The notes below the pieces were generated by a model. That model made no database searches. It was not told the origin of the DNA and saw nothing but the letters and a program-made list of their open reading frames with translations. 15,453 nt of DNA from an uncultured Eubacteriales bacterium (GTDB taxonomy: Bacteria; Bacillota; Clostridia; Oscillospirales; Oscillospiraceae): positions 1 to 15,453 of the forward strand of contig UQXG01000042.1 of the NCBI GenBank assembly GCA_900544945.1, written 5' to 3'. A program made the translations under genes and the position numbers. Of the stretch, positions 1-6,286 are shown in pieces (positions within the stretch are counted from its first letter, which is position 1; each line of letters opens with the position of its first letter).

Positions 1-161
1 ACGGCTGTCTAAGGAAGCTTTCTCTTTTGAGGAGAGGTGCTTTCCTTTTGTGCCTTTATATTAGCATAGGAATTCCCGGTTTGCAAGATGGGATATTGTA
101 TAAGATAGCTAATTTCTCTTTGTGCAAAGAGAAGATTTTAGTAATTTATACTATTTCCGCC

Positions 162-190
162 TTGACCTGTTCCCGCTCCTGTGCTAGAAT
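162..190 (+). promoter_or_regulatory. Plus-strand sigma-A-like promoter antisense to the mnmG end
   Basis: A TTGACC -35 box (162-167) lies 17 bases before a TAGAAT -10 box (185-190), which carries an extended TGC motif. The predicted start is near 197. It points into the 3' end of mnmG on the opposite strand, and an intrinsic terminator begins only a few bases downstream. No plus-strand gene follows. It matches consensus well, but there is no expression evidence. Confidence 0.4.
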
Positions 191-199
191 GAAGTTGTT

Positions 200-227
200 G
201 GGCGGCTCACTGGGAGCCGCCCTTTTT
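200..227 (+). terminator. Intrinsic terminator on the plus strand overlapping the mnmG stop
   Basis: A perfect 9-bp stem, GGGCGGCTC (200-208) with GAGCCGCCC (214-222), has a 5-base loop and is followed by five T (223-227) on the plus strand. The mnmG stop codon lies inside it. The minus-strand side has no T run, so it acts as a terminator only for plus-strand transcription, although it might also protect the mnmG mRNA 3' end. Confidence 0.6.
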
Positions 228-2087
228 CTGTTCCAGATAGATAAGCAGTACGCCGATGTCCGCCGGGCTGACCCCGGAAATCCGTCCCGCCTGACCTACG
301 GAAACCGGCCGGATGGTGCTGAGCTTTTCCTGAGCCTCCAGCCGCAGACCGGCGATGGCGCGATAATCCATGTCCTCAGGGATTTTCCGGGCTTCCTCCC
401 GCTTGAATTCCGCCACCTGCTTTTCCTGCCGGGCCAGGTATCCCGCGTATTTCAGCTGAATCTCCACTTCCTCCGTCACGGCCTTAGAAAGCTCCGGCCG
501 CTGCCGGTCAAAGGGGGCGATGTCCTCGTAGCTCACCTGGGGGCGGCGAATCAGATCGGCAAGTCTGGCAGAGCCGGTGACGGGAGCGGAGCCTTTGGCC
601 TCCAGCATGGCATTCAGCTCTTCGCAGGCGGCCACGCCGCTGCCCTCCAGGCGGGCAATTTCCCGGCGCACCCGGTCATACTTTTCCTCCACCGCCCGGA
701 GCTGCTCCTGGGGCACCAGACCGATTTCCGCGCCGATATGGGTCAGCCGCTGATCGGCGTTGTCCTGCCGGTGCAGGAGCCGATACTCCGAACGGCTGGT
801 CATAATCCGGTAAGGCTCCTGGGTACCCTTGGTCACCAGGTCATCGATCAGGGTTCCGATATAGCTGGTGTCCCGGGTGAGAATCAGGGGCGGTCTGCCC
901 TGAATTTTCAGAGCGGCGTTGATGCCGGCAATCAGCCCCTGCGCCGCCGCCTCCTCGTAGCCGGAGGTTCCGTTGAACTGTCCCGCGCCGTAAAGCCCCG
1001 CCACCGCTTTGGTTTCCAGGGTGGGCTTCAGGCCGGTGGGGTCAATGCACTCGTATTCGATGGCATAGGCCGGGCGCATCATTTCCGCGTGCTCCAGGCC
1101 GGGAACGGTGCGCAGCATTTGCACCTGCACGTCCTCGGGCAGACTGCTGGAAAAGCCCTGGATGTACATTTCCTCGGTGTCTCTGCCGCAGGGCTCGATG
1201 AAAAGCTGATGCCGGGACTTGTCGGCGAAGCGGACGATTTTCGTCTCGATGCTGGGGCAGTACCGGGGGCCTACGCCGGAAATGGTGCCGTCGTACATGG
1301 GACTGCGGTAGAGGTTTTCCCGGATGATTCTGTGGGTTTCCTCGTTGGTGTAGGTCAGATAGCACACCGCCTCGTTGCAGGGCTTACAGGTGGTGCGGAA
1401 GGAGAAGGGCTCCACGGTGTCGTCTCCGGGCTGCACTTCCATTTTGGAAAAATCGATGCTCCGCCGGTTCACCCGGGGGGGCGTGCCGGTTTTGAACCGG
1501 CGCAGGGACAGGCCCAGGCTCCGCAGATTGTCCGCCAGGCCTACGCTGGGGTGCATTCCGTCCGGGCCGGAGGGAACGACGCTTTCGCCGGTGATCACCG
1601 TGCTGTCAAGATAGGTTCCCGTGGCGATGACCACGGCCTTGGCTGCATACTCCGCACCCAGTTGGGTGCGCACCCCGCACACTGCCCCGTCCTTTGTCAG
1701 CACCGCCACGATCTGCGCTTGCTTCAGCTCCAGATGTTCCTGAAGCTCCAGGGTGTGCTTCATGTACTTCTGATATTCCCGCCGGTCTGCCTGAGCCCGA
1801 AGGGAGTGGACTGCCGGGCCCTTGCCCCGATTGAGCATCCGGTACTGGATGCAGCAGTGATCTGCCGCCACACCCATTTCGCCGCCCAGGGCGTCCAGCT
1901 CCCGAACCAGGTGACCCTTGCCGGTGCCGCCGATGGCCGGATTGCAGGGCATGTTGCCCACCGCGTCCAGGTTGATGGTGAAAAGAATGGTGTGCAGCCC
2001 CAGCCGGGCGGCCGCCAGCGCCGCCTCGATGCCGGCATGACCCGCGCCGATGACGGCTACGTCGCAGCTTCCTCCGTAATAGGTCAT
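207..2087 (-). CDS. mnmG: tRNA uridine-5-carboxymethylaminomethyl modification enzyme MnmG (GidA)
   Basis: The product is 626 aa, the usual MnmG length. With MnmE it installs the carboxymethylaminomethyl (or aminomethyl) group on U34 of tRNAs, using FAD, NADH and methylene-tetrahydrofolate in the cytoplasm. Visible features are the N-terminal FAD Rossmann motif GAGHAG (14-19), the signature [13 protein letters not shown] (48-60), and Cys48 and Cys277 (in RYCPSIET), which match the two catalytic cysteines known from the E. coli enzyme. The C-terminal domain has the family's RPQVSYEDI segment. The start is ATG 2087, which overlaps the trmB stop as ATGA and has GGAGG about 9 bases upstream; an in-frame extension to 2165 is rejected because it runs into trmB and adds non-family residues. 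It is translationally coupled to trmB. mnmE is not in the window. Confidence 0.97.
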   Translation of the reverse strand: MTYYGGSCDVAVIGAGHAGIEAALAAARLGLHTILFTINLDAVGNMPCNPAIGGTGKGHLVRELDALGGEMGVAADHCCIQYRMLNRGKGPAVHSLRAQADRREYQKYMKHTLELQEHLELKQAQIVAVLTKDGAVCGVRTQLGAEYAAKAVVIATGTYLDSTVITGESVVPSGPDGMHPSVGLADNLRSLGLSLRRFKTGTPPRVNRRSIDFSKMEVQPGDDTVEPFSFRTTCKPCNEAVCYLTYTNEETHRIIRENLYRSPMYDGTISGVGPRYCPSIETKIVRFADKSRHQLFIEPCGRDTEEMYIQGFSSSLPEDVQVQMLRTVPGLEHAEMMRPAYAIEYECIDPTGLKPTLETKAVAGLYGAGQFNGTSGYEEAAAQGLIAGINAALKIQGRPPLILTRDTSYIGTLIDDLVTKGTQEPYRIMTSRSEYRLLHRQDNADQRLTHIGAEIGLVPQEQLRAVEEKYDRVRREIARLEGSGVAACEELNAMLEAKGSAPVTGSARLADLIRRPQVSYEDIAPFDRQRPELSKAVTEEVEIQLKYAGYLARQEKQVAEFKREEARKIPEDMDYRAIAGLRLEAQEKLSTIRPVSVGQAGRISGVSPADIGVLLIYLEQKKGGSQ

Positions 2088-2779
2088 TGCGCTGCCTCCG
2101 GAGCCTCCTGAGGCTTTTTCTTCTCTTCCGGCGGCAGCACGAAGGGCTTGCAGATTACCTCGCACCGATTGATGGGAGTGCCCAGGCCGTAGAATTTCTC
2201 CTCGTAGCCCGTCATGATGCCCACAATGCCGTCCTTATGCAGATCCCGGGTCAGGTTTTTGACCTCCAGGCCGCAGGCGGCAAATTCCTCCAGAGAGAAC
2301 TCGAAGAGGGGGGCGTTGTCGGTTTTGAAGTGGATTTCCCCGTTTTCCCGAACCACATGACAGTATTTTTCCAGGAAAGTTCGGTAGGTCAGCCGACGCT
2401 TGGCGTTCTTCTTCCGGGGCCAGGGGTCAGGGAAGTTGATGAACAGCCGGTCGATCTCCCCGGGGGCGAAAATGTCTTCCATGTTGGCAACGTCCATGTC
2501 GATGAAAAACACATTGCTAAGGCCCATAGCCTGAGCCTTCTCCATGGCCACCACCATGGCCTCCCGGCACCGCTCCACGGCAATCAGCAGCACATCCGGG
2601 TTTGCCTGGGCGGTTTCGGCGGTGAATTTTCCCTTGCCGCAGCCGACCTCCACCCACAGCTCCCGACAGCCGGGCTTCAGTTCCCGCCAGGCTCCCTTGT
2701 GAGCGGCAGGATCCCCAATCCGGTAGGCCCCGCACTTTTCCGTCCTGGGCTCCAGATTGCGCATTCTTCTCATTCGCAT
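2084..2779 (-). CDS. trmB: tRNA (guanine-N7-)-methyltransferase TrmB
   Basis: The product is 231 aa and makes m7G46 in the variable loop of tRNAs using S-adenosylmethionine. It shows the SAM-binding motif [11 protein letters not shown] (42-52), the acidic AVERC segment after strand 2, and the family-specific [16 protein letters not shown] block (115-130), then the C-terminal TGYEEKF segment. The start is ATG 2779, with GGAGG at 2788-2792 and 8-base spacing. A TTG 15 bases further upstream would fall inside the ribosome binding site and is rejected. It overlaps mnmG by 4 bases and is the first gene of the two-gene operon, driven by the promoter at 2824-2852. Confidence 0.96.
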   Translation of the reverse strand: MRMRRMRNLEPRTEKCGAYRIGDPAAHKGAWRELKPGCRELWVEVGCGKGKFTAETAQANPDVLLIAVERCREAMVVAMEKAQAMGLSNVFFIDMDVANMEDIFAPGEIDRLFINFPDPWPRKKNAKRRLTYRTFLEKYCHVVRENGEIHFKTDNAPLFEFSLEEFAACGLEVKNLTRDLHKDGIVGIMTGYEEKFYGLGTPINRCEVICKPFVLPPEEKKKPQEAPEAAQ

Positions 2780-2823
2780 ATCTATTTCCTCCAAAAGGCT
2801 TCGTTGTGATTTTCTGAGGAAAT

Positions 2824-2852
2824 ATTATACCAGAACCAGGGCATCCAGTCAA
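2824..2852 (-). promoter_or_regulatory. Promoter of the trmB-mnmG operon
   Basis: On the minus strand TTGACT (2852-2847) lies 17 bases from a consensus TATAAT (2829-2824), preceded by TGG as an extended -10. It sits between the sigK stop and the trmB ribosome binding site, leaving a leader of about 40 bases. It is one of the best promoter matches in the window and would make the tRNA modification operon independent of sigK. Confidence 0.75.
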
Positions 2853-2878
2853 ATAAAATCCACGTTTTTGCCGGATTT

Positions 2879-3235
2879 TCATTCCTCCAGCGCCTGACGA
2901 AGCTTCTCTAAGGCTCGCTTCTCGATTCGGGATACATAACTGCGGCTGATGCCGGTGAGCCCCGCTACCTCCCGCTGCCGCTTGGGGCTCTGGCCGTCCA
3001 GTCCGTAGCGCAGGACGATCACCTGCCGCTCCTGGGGAGAGAGCACCTGCTCCACCGCTTCCCGGAGCTGCTCTGCCTGTTCCCGACTGCAAATCTGCTC
3101 CAGCAGGTCGGTGTCCTCCGCCACCACGTCCATCAGCTCCAGCGGTGCTCCGTCCACCCCGGTGTCGATGTAGTCCGACAGGGATACATCCTGGGCACTC
3201 TTCCGCTGGGAGCGAAAATACATCAGGATTTCATT
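2879..3235 (-). CDS. sigK: RNA polymerase sigma-K, C-terminal half (split sigK, spoIIIC-like)
   Basis: About 118 codons match the second half of sigma-K, the late mother-cell sporulation sigma factor. NEILMYFRSQRK is the end of region 2, DVSLSDYIDTG fits sigma-K better than sigma-E (which has EVSF at this place), and the C-terminal QREVAGLTGISRSYVSRIEKRALEKLR is the region 4.2 helix-turn-helix. Regions 1 and 2.1-2.3 (about 110 residues) are missing; homology begins at the AATGA core (3235-3231). Upstream codons in this frame to an ATG at 3361 are only a shadow of the recombinase and do not resemble sigma factors. By analogy with Bacillus subtilis spoIVCB/spoIIIC, this half is joined to the 5' half by DNA excision in the mother cell. 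The 5' half is not in this window. Confidence 0.88.
   Translation of the reverse strand, partial: NEILMYFRSQRKSAQDVSLSDYIDTGVDGAPLELMDVVAEDTDLLEQICSREQAEQLREAVEQVLSPQERQVIVLRYGLDGQSPKRQREVAGLTGISRSYVSRIEKRALEKLRQALEE
3231..3235 (-). other. Putative recombination core AATGA of the sigK-intervening element
   Basis: The minus strand reads ATAGCAAATGAAATCC here. AATGA encodes the N-E of the sigma-K segment xNEILM and is the same core and same codon position used for sigK rejoining in Bacillus subtilis skin. It also marks where sigma-K homology starts and the lower-GC DNA begins. The recombinase stop TGA is the last three bases of the core, so the stop would survive on an excised circle. The partner core should be at the far end of the element, outside the window. 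Confidence 0.7.
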
Positions 3236-4979
3236 TGCTATCCTCCCCCCAACGACTTTTAGAAGCGTTGGAGGGTTCATTTTTTCCCAGGCCGCTATTA
3301 TCCTCCTCAAAATCGCCATAATCGACATCTGCGAAGGCTTCCAGGGGTTCTTCTTCGCCACTTTCGTCGTCCATGTGAGCTAACCTGTCATCCATATCGG
3401 GGAATTCAATATCACTTTCATCCGCGCCAAACAGAACCACGTGTGCATTCACACCGTCCCAAATCACCTTGCGGACAACGGTTCTGATTGCTGCTCTTTT
3501 TTCCTCGATGGACATATCATCAATGCTGGTACGGAACATGGACAGCATCTGCCGCAGCAGATCAAACTCAGCATCGGTAAGTGAATTGACATTGACCAAA
3601 CCTTCCAGCTCATGGATGCAGTTCTCCACATCCCGGTTTATATCGGACAGTTCTTCAATGCGCTTCAAAACACGAGGCTTGGCAATAGAGTCACCAACCA
3701 TGCCCAAAGAATCAACAAGGCCATTGATGGTTTTTTCGTTCATCTCATGTTCTACCCGAAGTTCCTCCAGCTGCCGCTCATACTGTTCCCGCTTGCCGGT
3801 GTAGAACTCACGGCTCTTTGCAAGCTGAGAAATGAAACTGCTGTCATGGTCTGTCAGAGATTTGATTTGCTCAATGATTGCTGCATCTAGGATATCACCA
3901 TTGGCATTACGGCGGTTGCAGCGTTCCCGCTTGCTCCGCTCTTTCATTTTGCATACATAGGTGTAAATGACTTCACCAGAAGCAGTTTTGCGCTGGGACA
4001 GTTTGGGGTACATCCTTTCGCCGCAGGAGCAATACACCAAACCGGTCAACAGGGCTTCATTATTCCGGGGCTTGCGGTATGCCTTGGATTTATTTCTGTC
4101 CAGGGATTCCTGCACCTTGATCCACTGCTTAGAGGGAATGAAACCGGGATGCTTACCAATAGCAATAATCCACTCGCTGACCGGAAGAAGCTGTGTAGTT
4201 CTTCCCTTTTCCTGGTTCGTGCGGTTGTAGGCCATGATACCGCAGCTTCCGTCAAATGCTTCCTTGGGGAAGAAAATCTCCGCTTCCTTTTCTATGAAGT
4301 AGTTGTAGGCATCTTCGTCTGCAACCATATAGACAGGATTCTGCAAGATCGCCTTGATTGCAAAGCGGGTAAAGTCCTTTCCCTGCTTGGTTTTGATTCG
4401 CTGCCGCAGCAACTCTGCATCCACAGCGGTCAAAGAATCCGTTTCTATATAGAGGTCAAAAATCATTTTAGGAATCTCGATTTCCTCAGGAATCGGGATC
4501 AGCTTATAAGATTTCCGTTCTTTTCCGTCAATGGTGATCTTACTGACGGAACCGGATTTGAAGCCGGTGGGCGTATTGCCGCCCAGCCAGCGACCGGTCT
4601 TTGCCAATTCGTGCATATTATCCCGGATACGCTCAGCAATGGTTTCACGCTCTAGCTGGGAGAACACGGAGATAATAAACATCATGGCTCTGCCCATAGG
4701 GGTGCTGGTGTCGAACTGCTCCTTAATGGATACGAAAGATACATCCAGCTTGGTCAGTTCATCGATCAGCCCCGTAAAGTCACTGATATTACGGCTGATT
4801 CTGTCCAAGCGATAGACTACAATTGCCTTGAATTTGCGCTTACGCACTTCCTCCATCATCCGTTTGAAGTCCGGTCTTTGCAGATTACCGCCGGAGAATC
4901 CCTCGTCCTCAAACACAACACAGCGATCCACATATTCCTCGCCGAACATATTGCGGACATACTCTTTACAGAGTTCCAC
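3231..4979 (-). CDS. Large serine recombinase of the sigK-intervening element, 5' end damaged
   Basis: A resolvase-type large serine recombinase; homologues excise or integrate elements and, in skin elements, rejoin sigK. From GTG 4979 the product is 582 aa with catalytic-domain blocks YRLDRISRN (56-64), FDTSTPMGRAM (89-99) and SQLERETIAERI (107-118), a recombinase domain from about 134, a zinc ribbon (Cys317, 319, 343, 354), a coiled coil (about 385-470) and an acidic tail. The catalytic-serine segment is not in this product: in the same frame, codons upstream of 4979 read NSRKSKFTGKGESIGNQ (serine codon 5025-5027), clearly family sequence, but a TGA at 5046-5048 comes before any ATG, GTG or TTG. 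Adding one T would give VQIYSRKS, as expected for the family. So the gene is probably a pseudogene or a sequence with one indel. GC is lower than in trmB and mnmG. It reads toward and touches the sigK half gene. Confidence 0.85.
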   Translation of the reverse strand: MELCKEYVRNMFGEEYVDRCVVFEDEGFSGGNLQRPDFKRMMEEVRKRKFKAIVVYRLDRISRNISDFTGLIDELTKLDVSFVSIKEQFDTSTPMGRAMMFIISVFSQLERETIAERIRDNMHELAKTGRWLGGNTPTGFKSGSVSKITIDGKERKSYKLIPIPEEIEIPKMIFDLYIETDSLTAVDAELLRQRIKTKQGKDFTRFAIKAILQNPVYMVADEDAYNYFIEKEAEIFFPKEAFDGSCGIMAYNRTNQEKGRTTQLLPVSEWIIAIGKHPGFIPSKQWIKVQESLDRNKSKAYRKPRNNEALLTGLVYCSCGERMYPKLSQRKTASGEVIYTYVCKMKERSKRERCNRRNANGDILDAAIIEQIKSLTDHDSSFISQLAKSREFYTGKREQYERQLEELRVEHEMNEKTINGLVDSLGMVGDSIAKPRVLKRIEELSDINRDVENCIHELEGLVNVNSLTDAEFDLLRQMLSMFRTSIDDMSIEEKRAAIRTVVRKVIWDGVNAHVVLFGADESDIEFPDMDDRLAHMDDESGEEEPLEAFADVDYGDFEEDNSGLGKNEPSNASKSRWGEDSK

Positions 4980-5039
4980 CTGATTGCCAATACTTTCACC
5001 CTTGCCAGTGAACTTGGATTTACGGGAGTTATTTGTACT

Positions 5040-5068
5040 ATTATATCACAGCGCAACTAATGTGTAAA
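5040..5068 (-). promoter_or_regulatory. Promoter-like sequence over the lost recombinase start
   Basis: On the minus strand TTTACA (5068-5063) lies 17 bases from consensus TATAAT (5045-5040), with an extended TGA motif. The predicted start is near 5033, only a few bases before the catalytic-serine codon of the recombinase. A transcript from here would lack the expected start codon of the full-length enzyme. It may drive a shortened product from GTG 4979, for which only a weak and distant ribosome binding site (AAGGGTG) is seen. Confidence 0.5.
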
Positions 5069-5122
5069 CAGGAAGATATCGATGTGGGATGTGGCAAGTG
5101 TGTTTGAAGAATCAGGCAACAC

Positions 5123-5154
5123 TGGAAACTGACAGGCCACACTATCAGTTTCCA
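5123..5154. repeat. Perfect 10-bp inverted repeat between recombinase and ModE terminator
   Basis: TGGAAACTGA (5123-5132) and TCAGTTTCCA (5145-5154) are exact complements around a 12-base spacer. The A run at 5154-5160 belongs to the T tract of the adjacent minus-strand terminator. The repeat has no T tract of its own on either strand. It may be an operator, a second hairpin for transcript stability or part of a mobile boundary. Confidence 0.5.
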
Positions 5155-5202
5155 AAAAAAGAAAGGCCACCTGGCTGCGCTAACGCTCAGTCAGGTGGTC
5201 TT
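5154..5202 (-). terminator. Intrinsic terminator of the nucleotidyltransferase-ModE gene
   Basis: On the minus strand a long imperfect stem (arms 5202-5185 and 5180-5163, sharing CCACCTG with CAGGTGG) is followed by a T tract, seven T at 5160-5154 interrupted once upstream. It begins a few bases after the stop at 5210 and separates this gene from the recombinase. Confidence 0.75.
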
Positions 5203-5209
5203 GTTATGC

Positions 5210-5830
5210 TTACACATCGCCAAGATACGCTTCATACAGTTTTTCTACATTCTCTTTCGCGGCATTTTCAAACCGCTCGTATGCATCCAAAAGGGTCTGT
5301 CCCCTGGATGTCAAGACACTTCCGGCCCCGGAAGGACCGCCTTTGTTTCGCAGCAGCAGCGGATAACCTAACGCCTCTTCCACAAAATCGAACATATTCC
5401 AGGCAGTGGAATAGGAGATCTGCATACGGCTGCAGGCATCCCGAACGGATTGGGTCTCCCGGATCTGACGCAGCAGTGTTATCAGTTTTGTATCCAACAG
5501 CTTTTTTCCCCGGCTGATGGTGAACTCCGAAACCAAACGGGTCAGTTTTCGCTCATGGTCTGCAATGAAGTTCTTCTCTGCCTCAGTAGCAGGCAGAATC
5601 ACCCCTATATCTTCCACAGGCAGGGAAACAAAACCAGGCAACGCAGCCATCGCTGCCATATCGGACGCAGTACAAACCCGGTGGGCACAACTGCTCTTTA
5701 TGAGCAGCGGCTGTCCGTTCTGTCCGCCAAAGCAAGGTAGTACCATATTTTCCGCAGATGCTAACATATCCACCAGAGCATCCGGATCCACAAGGGGATA
5801 GTCTGCATCCATCAAAAAATCCAATCGCAT
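5210..5830 (-). CDS. C-terminal part of nucleotidyltransferase with ModE-type winged helix (frame-shifted)
   Basis: As an independent frame this gives 206 aa from ATG 5830, but there is no convincing ribosome binding site, and the first residues continue the preceding frame rather than starting a new domain. Residues 5-80 (DFLMDADYPLVDPDAL, then FGGQNGQPLLI) are the second half of a MobA/MocA-like nucleotidyltransferase, with the metal-binding D-x-D near residues 8-10. Residues 105-200 are a ModE/LysR-like winged helix-turn-helix (RDACSRMQISYSTAWNMFDFVEEALGYPLL, with a GGPSGAGSVLTSRGQ wing). No molbindin (TOBE) domain follows, unlike full ModE. The protein may combine molybdopterin nucleotide transfer or sensing with DNA binding. 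Joining both parts needs one extra T at the T6 run near 5815-5820 and gives about 295 aa. It is followed directly by a terminator. Confidence 0.8.
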   Translation of the reverse strand: MRLDFLMDADYPLVDPDALVDMLASAENMVLPCFGGQNGQPLLIKSSCAHRVCTASDMAAMAALPGFVSLPVEDIGVILPATEAEKNFIADHERKLTRLVSEFTISRGKKLLDTKLITLLRQIRETQSVRDACSRMQISYSTAWNMFDFVEEALGYPLLLRNKGGPSGAGSVLTSRGQTLLDAYERFENAAKENVEKLYEAYLGDV

Positions 5831-6087
5831 TTATCTGCCAGGGAATGAATGCCTAAGGAAATGGAGGTACCCTGGTTTTCCGGCTGTGGATTCTGTAGAA
5901 AGAATACGCCATACTGGGCAAGCTGCTTTTCCATTTTCTTGTCGGACGGTCCCATAACCACTGTGATCCGTATCACACCGGTTTTCTGAAGGGTTGCAAT
6001 CATTCTTTGGGCAACGGTAATCTCGCCTGAGGGCAGCAAGGGATTGGCGTTTTTGCCCGCTGCAATCAAAACAGCGCCGAGCTTCAC
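5812..6087 (-). CDS. N-terminal part of MobA/MocA-like nucleotidyltransferase (frame-shifted)
   Basis: This frame encodes 91 aa ending CDWIF before a TGA. It matches the N-terminal half of molybdenum-cofactor nucleotidyltransferases: GAVLIAAGK is the nucleotide-binding loop, then LLPSGEITVAQRMIATLQKTGV, ITVVMG, and QNPQPENQGTSISLGIHSL. The usual RMG after the loop is missing, so catalysis is uncertain even if the frame is restored. The family attaches CMP or GMP to molybdopterin; Mop-type aldehyde oxidoreductases use the CMP form, which fits the context. The start is GTG 6087, with AGGAGG at 6101-6096 and 8-base spacing; a GTG at 6096 overlaps this site and is rejected. The stop overlaps the next frame at a run of six T. 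The gene has its own promoter and a leader with an attenuator. Confidence 0.75.
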   Translation of the reverse strand: MKLGAVLIAAGKNANPLLPSGEITVAQRMIATLQKTGVIRITVVMGPSDKKMEKQLAQYGVFFLQNPQPENQGTSISLGIHSLADKCDWIF

Positions 6088-6193
6088 TATGGTCACCTCC
6101 TGTATGTAAAAAGGAGGGATTCCAATGAATCCCTCCCCAATCGATGTTATCCGCAGGGAAGGCCACTGCCAGCATTCACTTCCTCATTTAGAT
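6088..6193 (-). promoter_or_regulatory. Structured leader with attenuator, candidate riboswitch
   Basis: The leader between the predicted transcription start (near 6193) and GTG 6087 can fold in two exclusive ways. GGAAG and CTTCC, both within 6157-6190, form an upstream stem. Alternatively CCTTCCC (6162-6156) pairs over 7 bases with GGGGAGG (6138-6132), which is the first arm of the terminator. That is the classic aptamer, antiterminator and terminator logic. I do not recognise it as the known Moco riboswitch, whose conserved blocks are absent. A GTTATC/GATAAC pair (6196-6191 and 6151-6146) frames the upstream part but may begin before the transcript does, so it could instead be an operator. 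Confidence 0.5.
6108..6136 (-). terminator. Intrinsic terminator in the nucleotidyltransferase leader (attenuator)
   Basis: On the minus strand GGAGGGATTC (6136-6127) pairs perfectly with GAATCCCTCC (6122-6113) around a 4-base loop, followed by five T (6112-6108). It lies downstream of the promoter at 6200-6227 and upstream of the ribosome binding site at 6096-6101, so it would stop transcripts before the gene. Confidence 0.8.
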
Positions 6194-6199
6194 AACTAT

Positions 6200-6227
6200 A
6201 TTATATTTCAAAAAGCGGATGCTTCAA
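6200..6227 (-). promoter_or_regulatory. Promoter of the nucleotidyltransferase-ModE gene
   Basis: On the minus strand TTGAAG (6227-6222) lies 16 bases from consensus TATAAT (6205-6200). It sits between the CoA-ligase-like gene stop (6287) and the leader, making the last gene of the cassette a separate transcription unit. Possible autoregulation by the ModE-type domain is inferred, not shown. Confidence 0.55.
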
Positions 6228-6286
6228 GCAACCTGAAACACTTCCGTGCGAAACGGCACGAAAACGAACCAATTTGCACATAAGTA

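Noticed and set aside
10..55. Imperfect hairpin (AAGGAAGC with GCTTTCCTT) at the left edge
   Set aside because: Weak T tail and no adjacent gene visible in the window; cannot assign a role.
114..139. 9-bp inverted repeat TTCTCTTTG/CAAAGAGAA followed by GATTTT on the plus strand
   Set aside because: AT-rich stem with a tiny loop and short T tail; too weak to call a terminator.
27..2111. Long plus-strand open frame (694 codons) across mnmG
   Set aside because: It is the antisense shadow of mnmG in GC-rich DNA; no ribosome binding site and no recognisable protein features.
5831..6175. Minus-strand frame starting in the leader with a GAGGAAGTGA-type site before ATG 6175, a possible leader peptide
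   Set aside because: Most of it overlaps the nucleotidyltransferase in another frame and has no family features; a short regulatory leader peptide is possible but not supported.
6088..6193. Known Moco riboswitch in the nucleotidyltransferase leader
   Set aside because: The leader is too short and the conserved blocks I know for that RNA are not seen; kept only as an uncharacterised candidate.
6246..6262. Short hairpin after the ligase-like gene as operon terminator
   Set aside because: Only about 5 pairs and no T tract on the minus strand.
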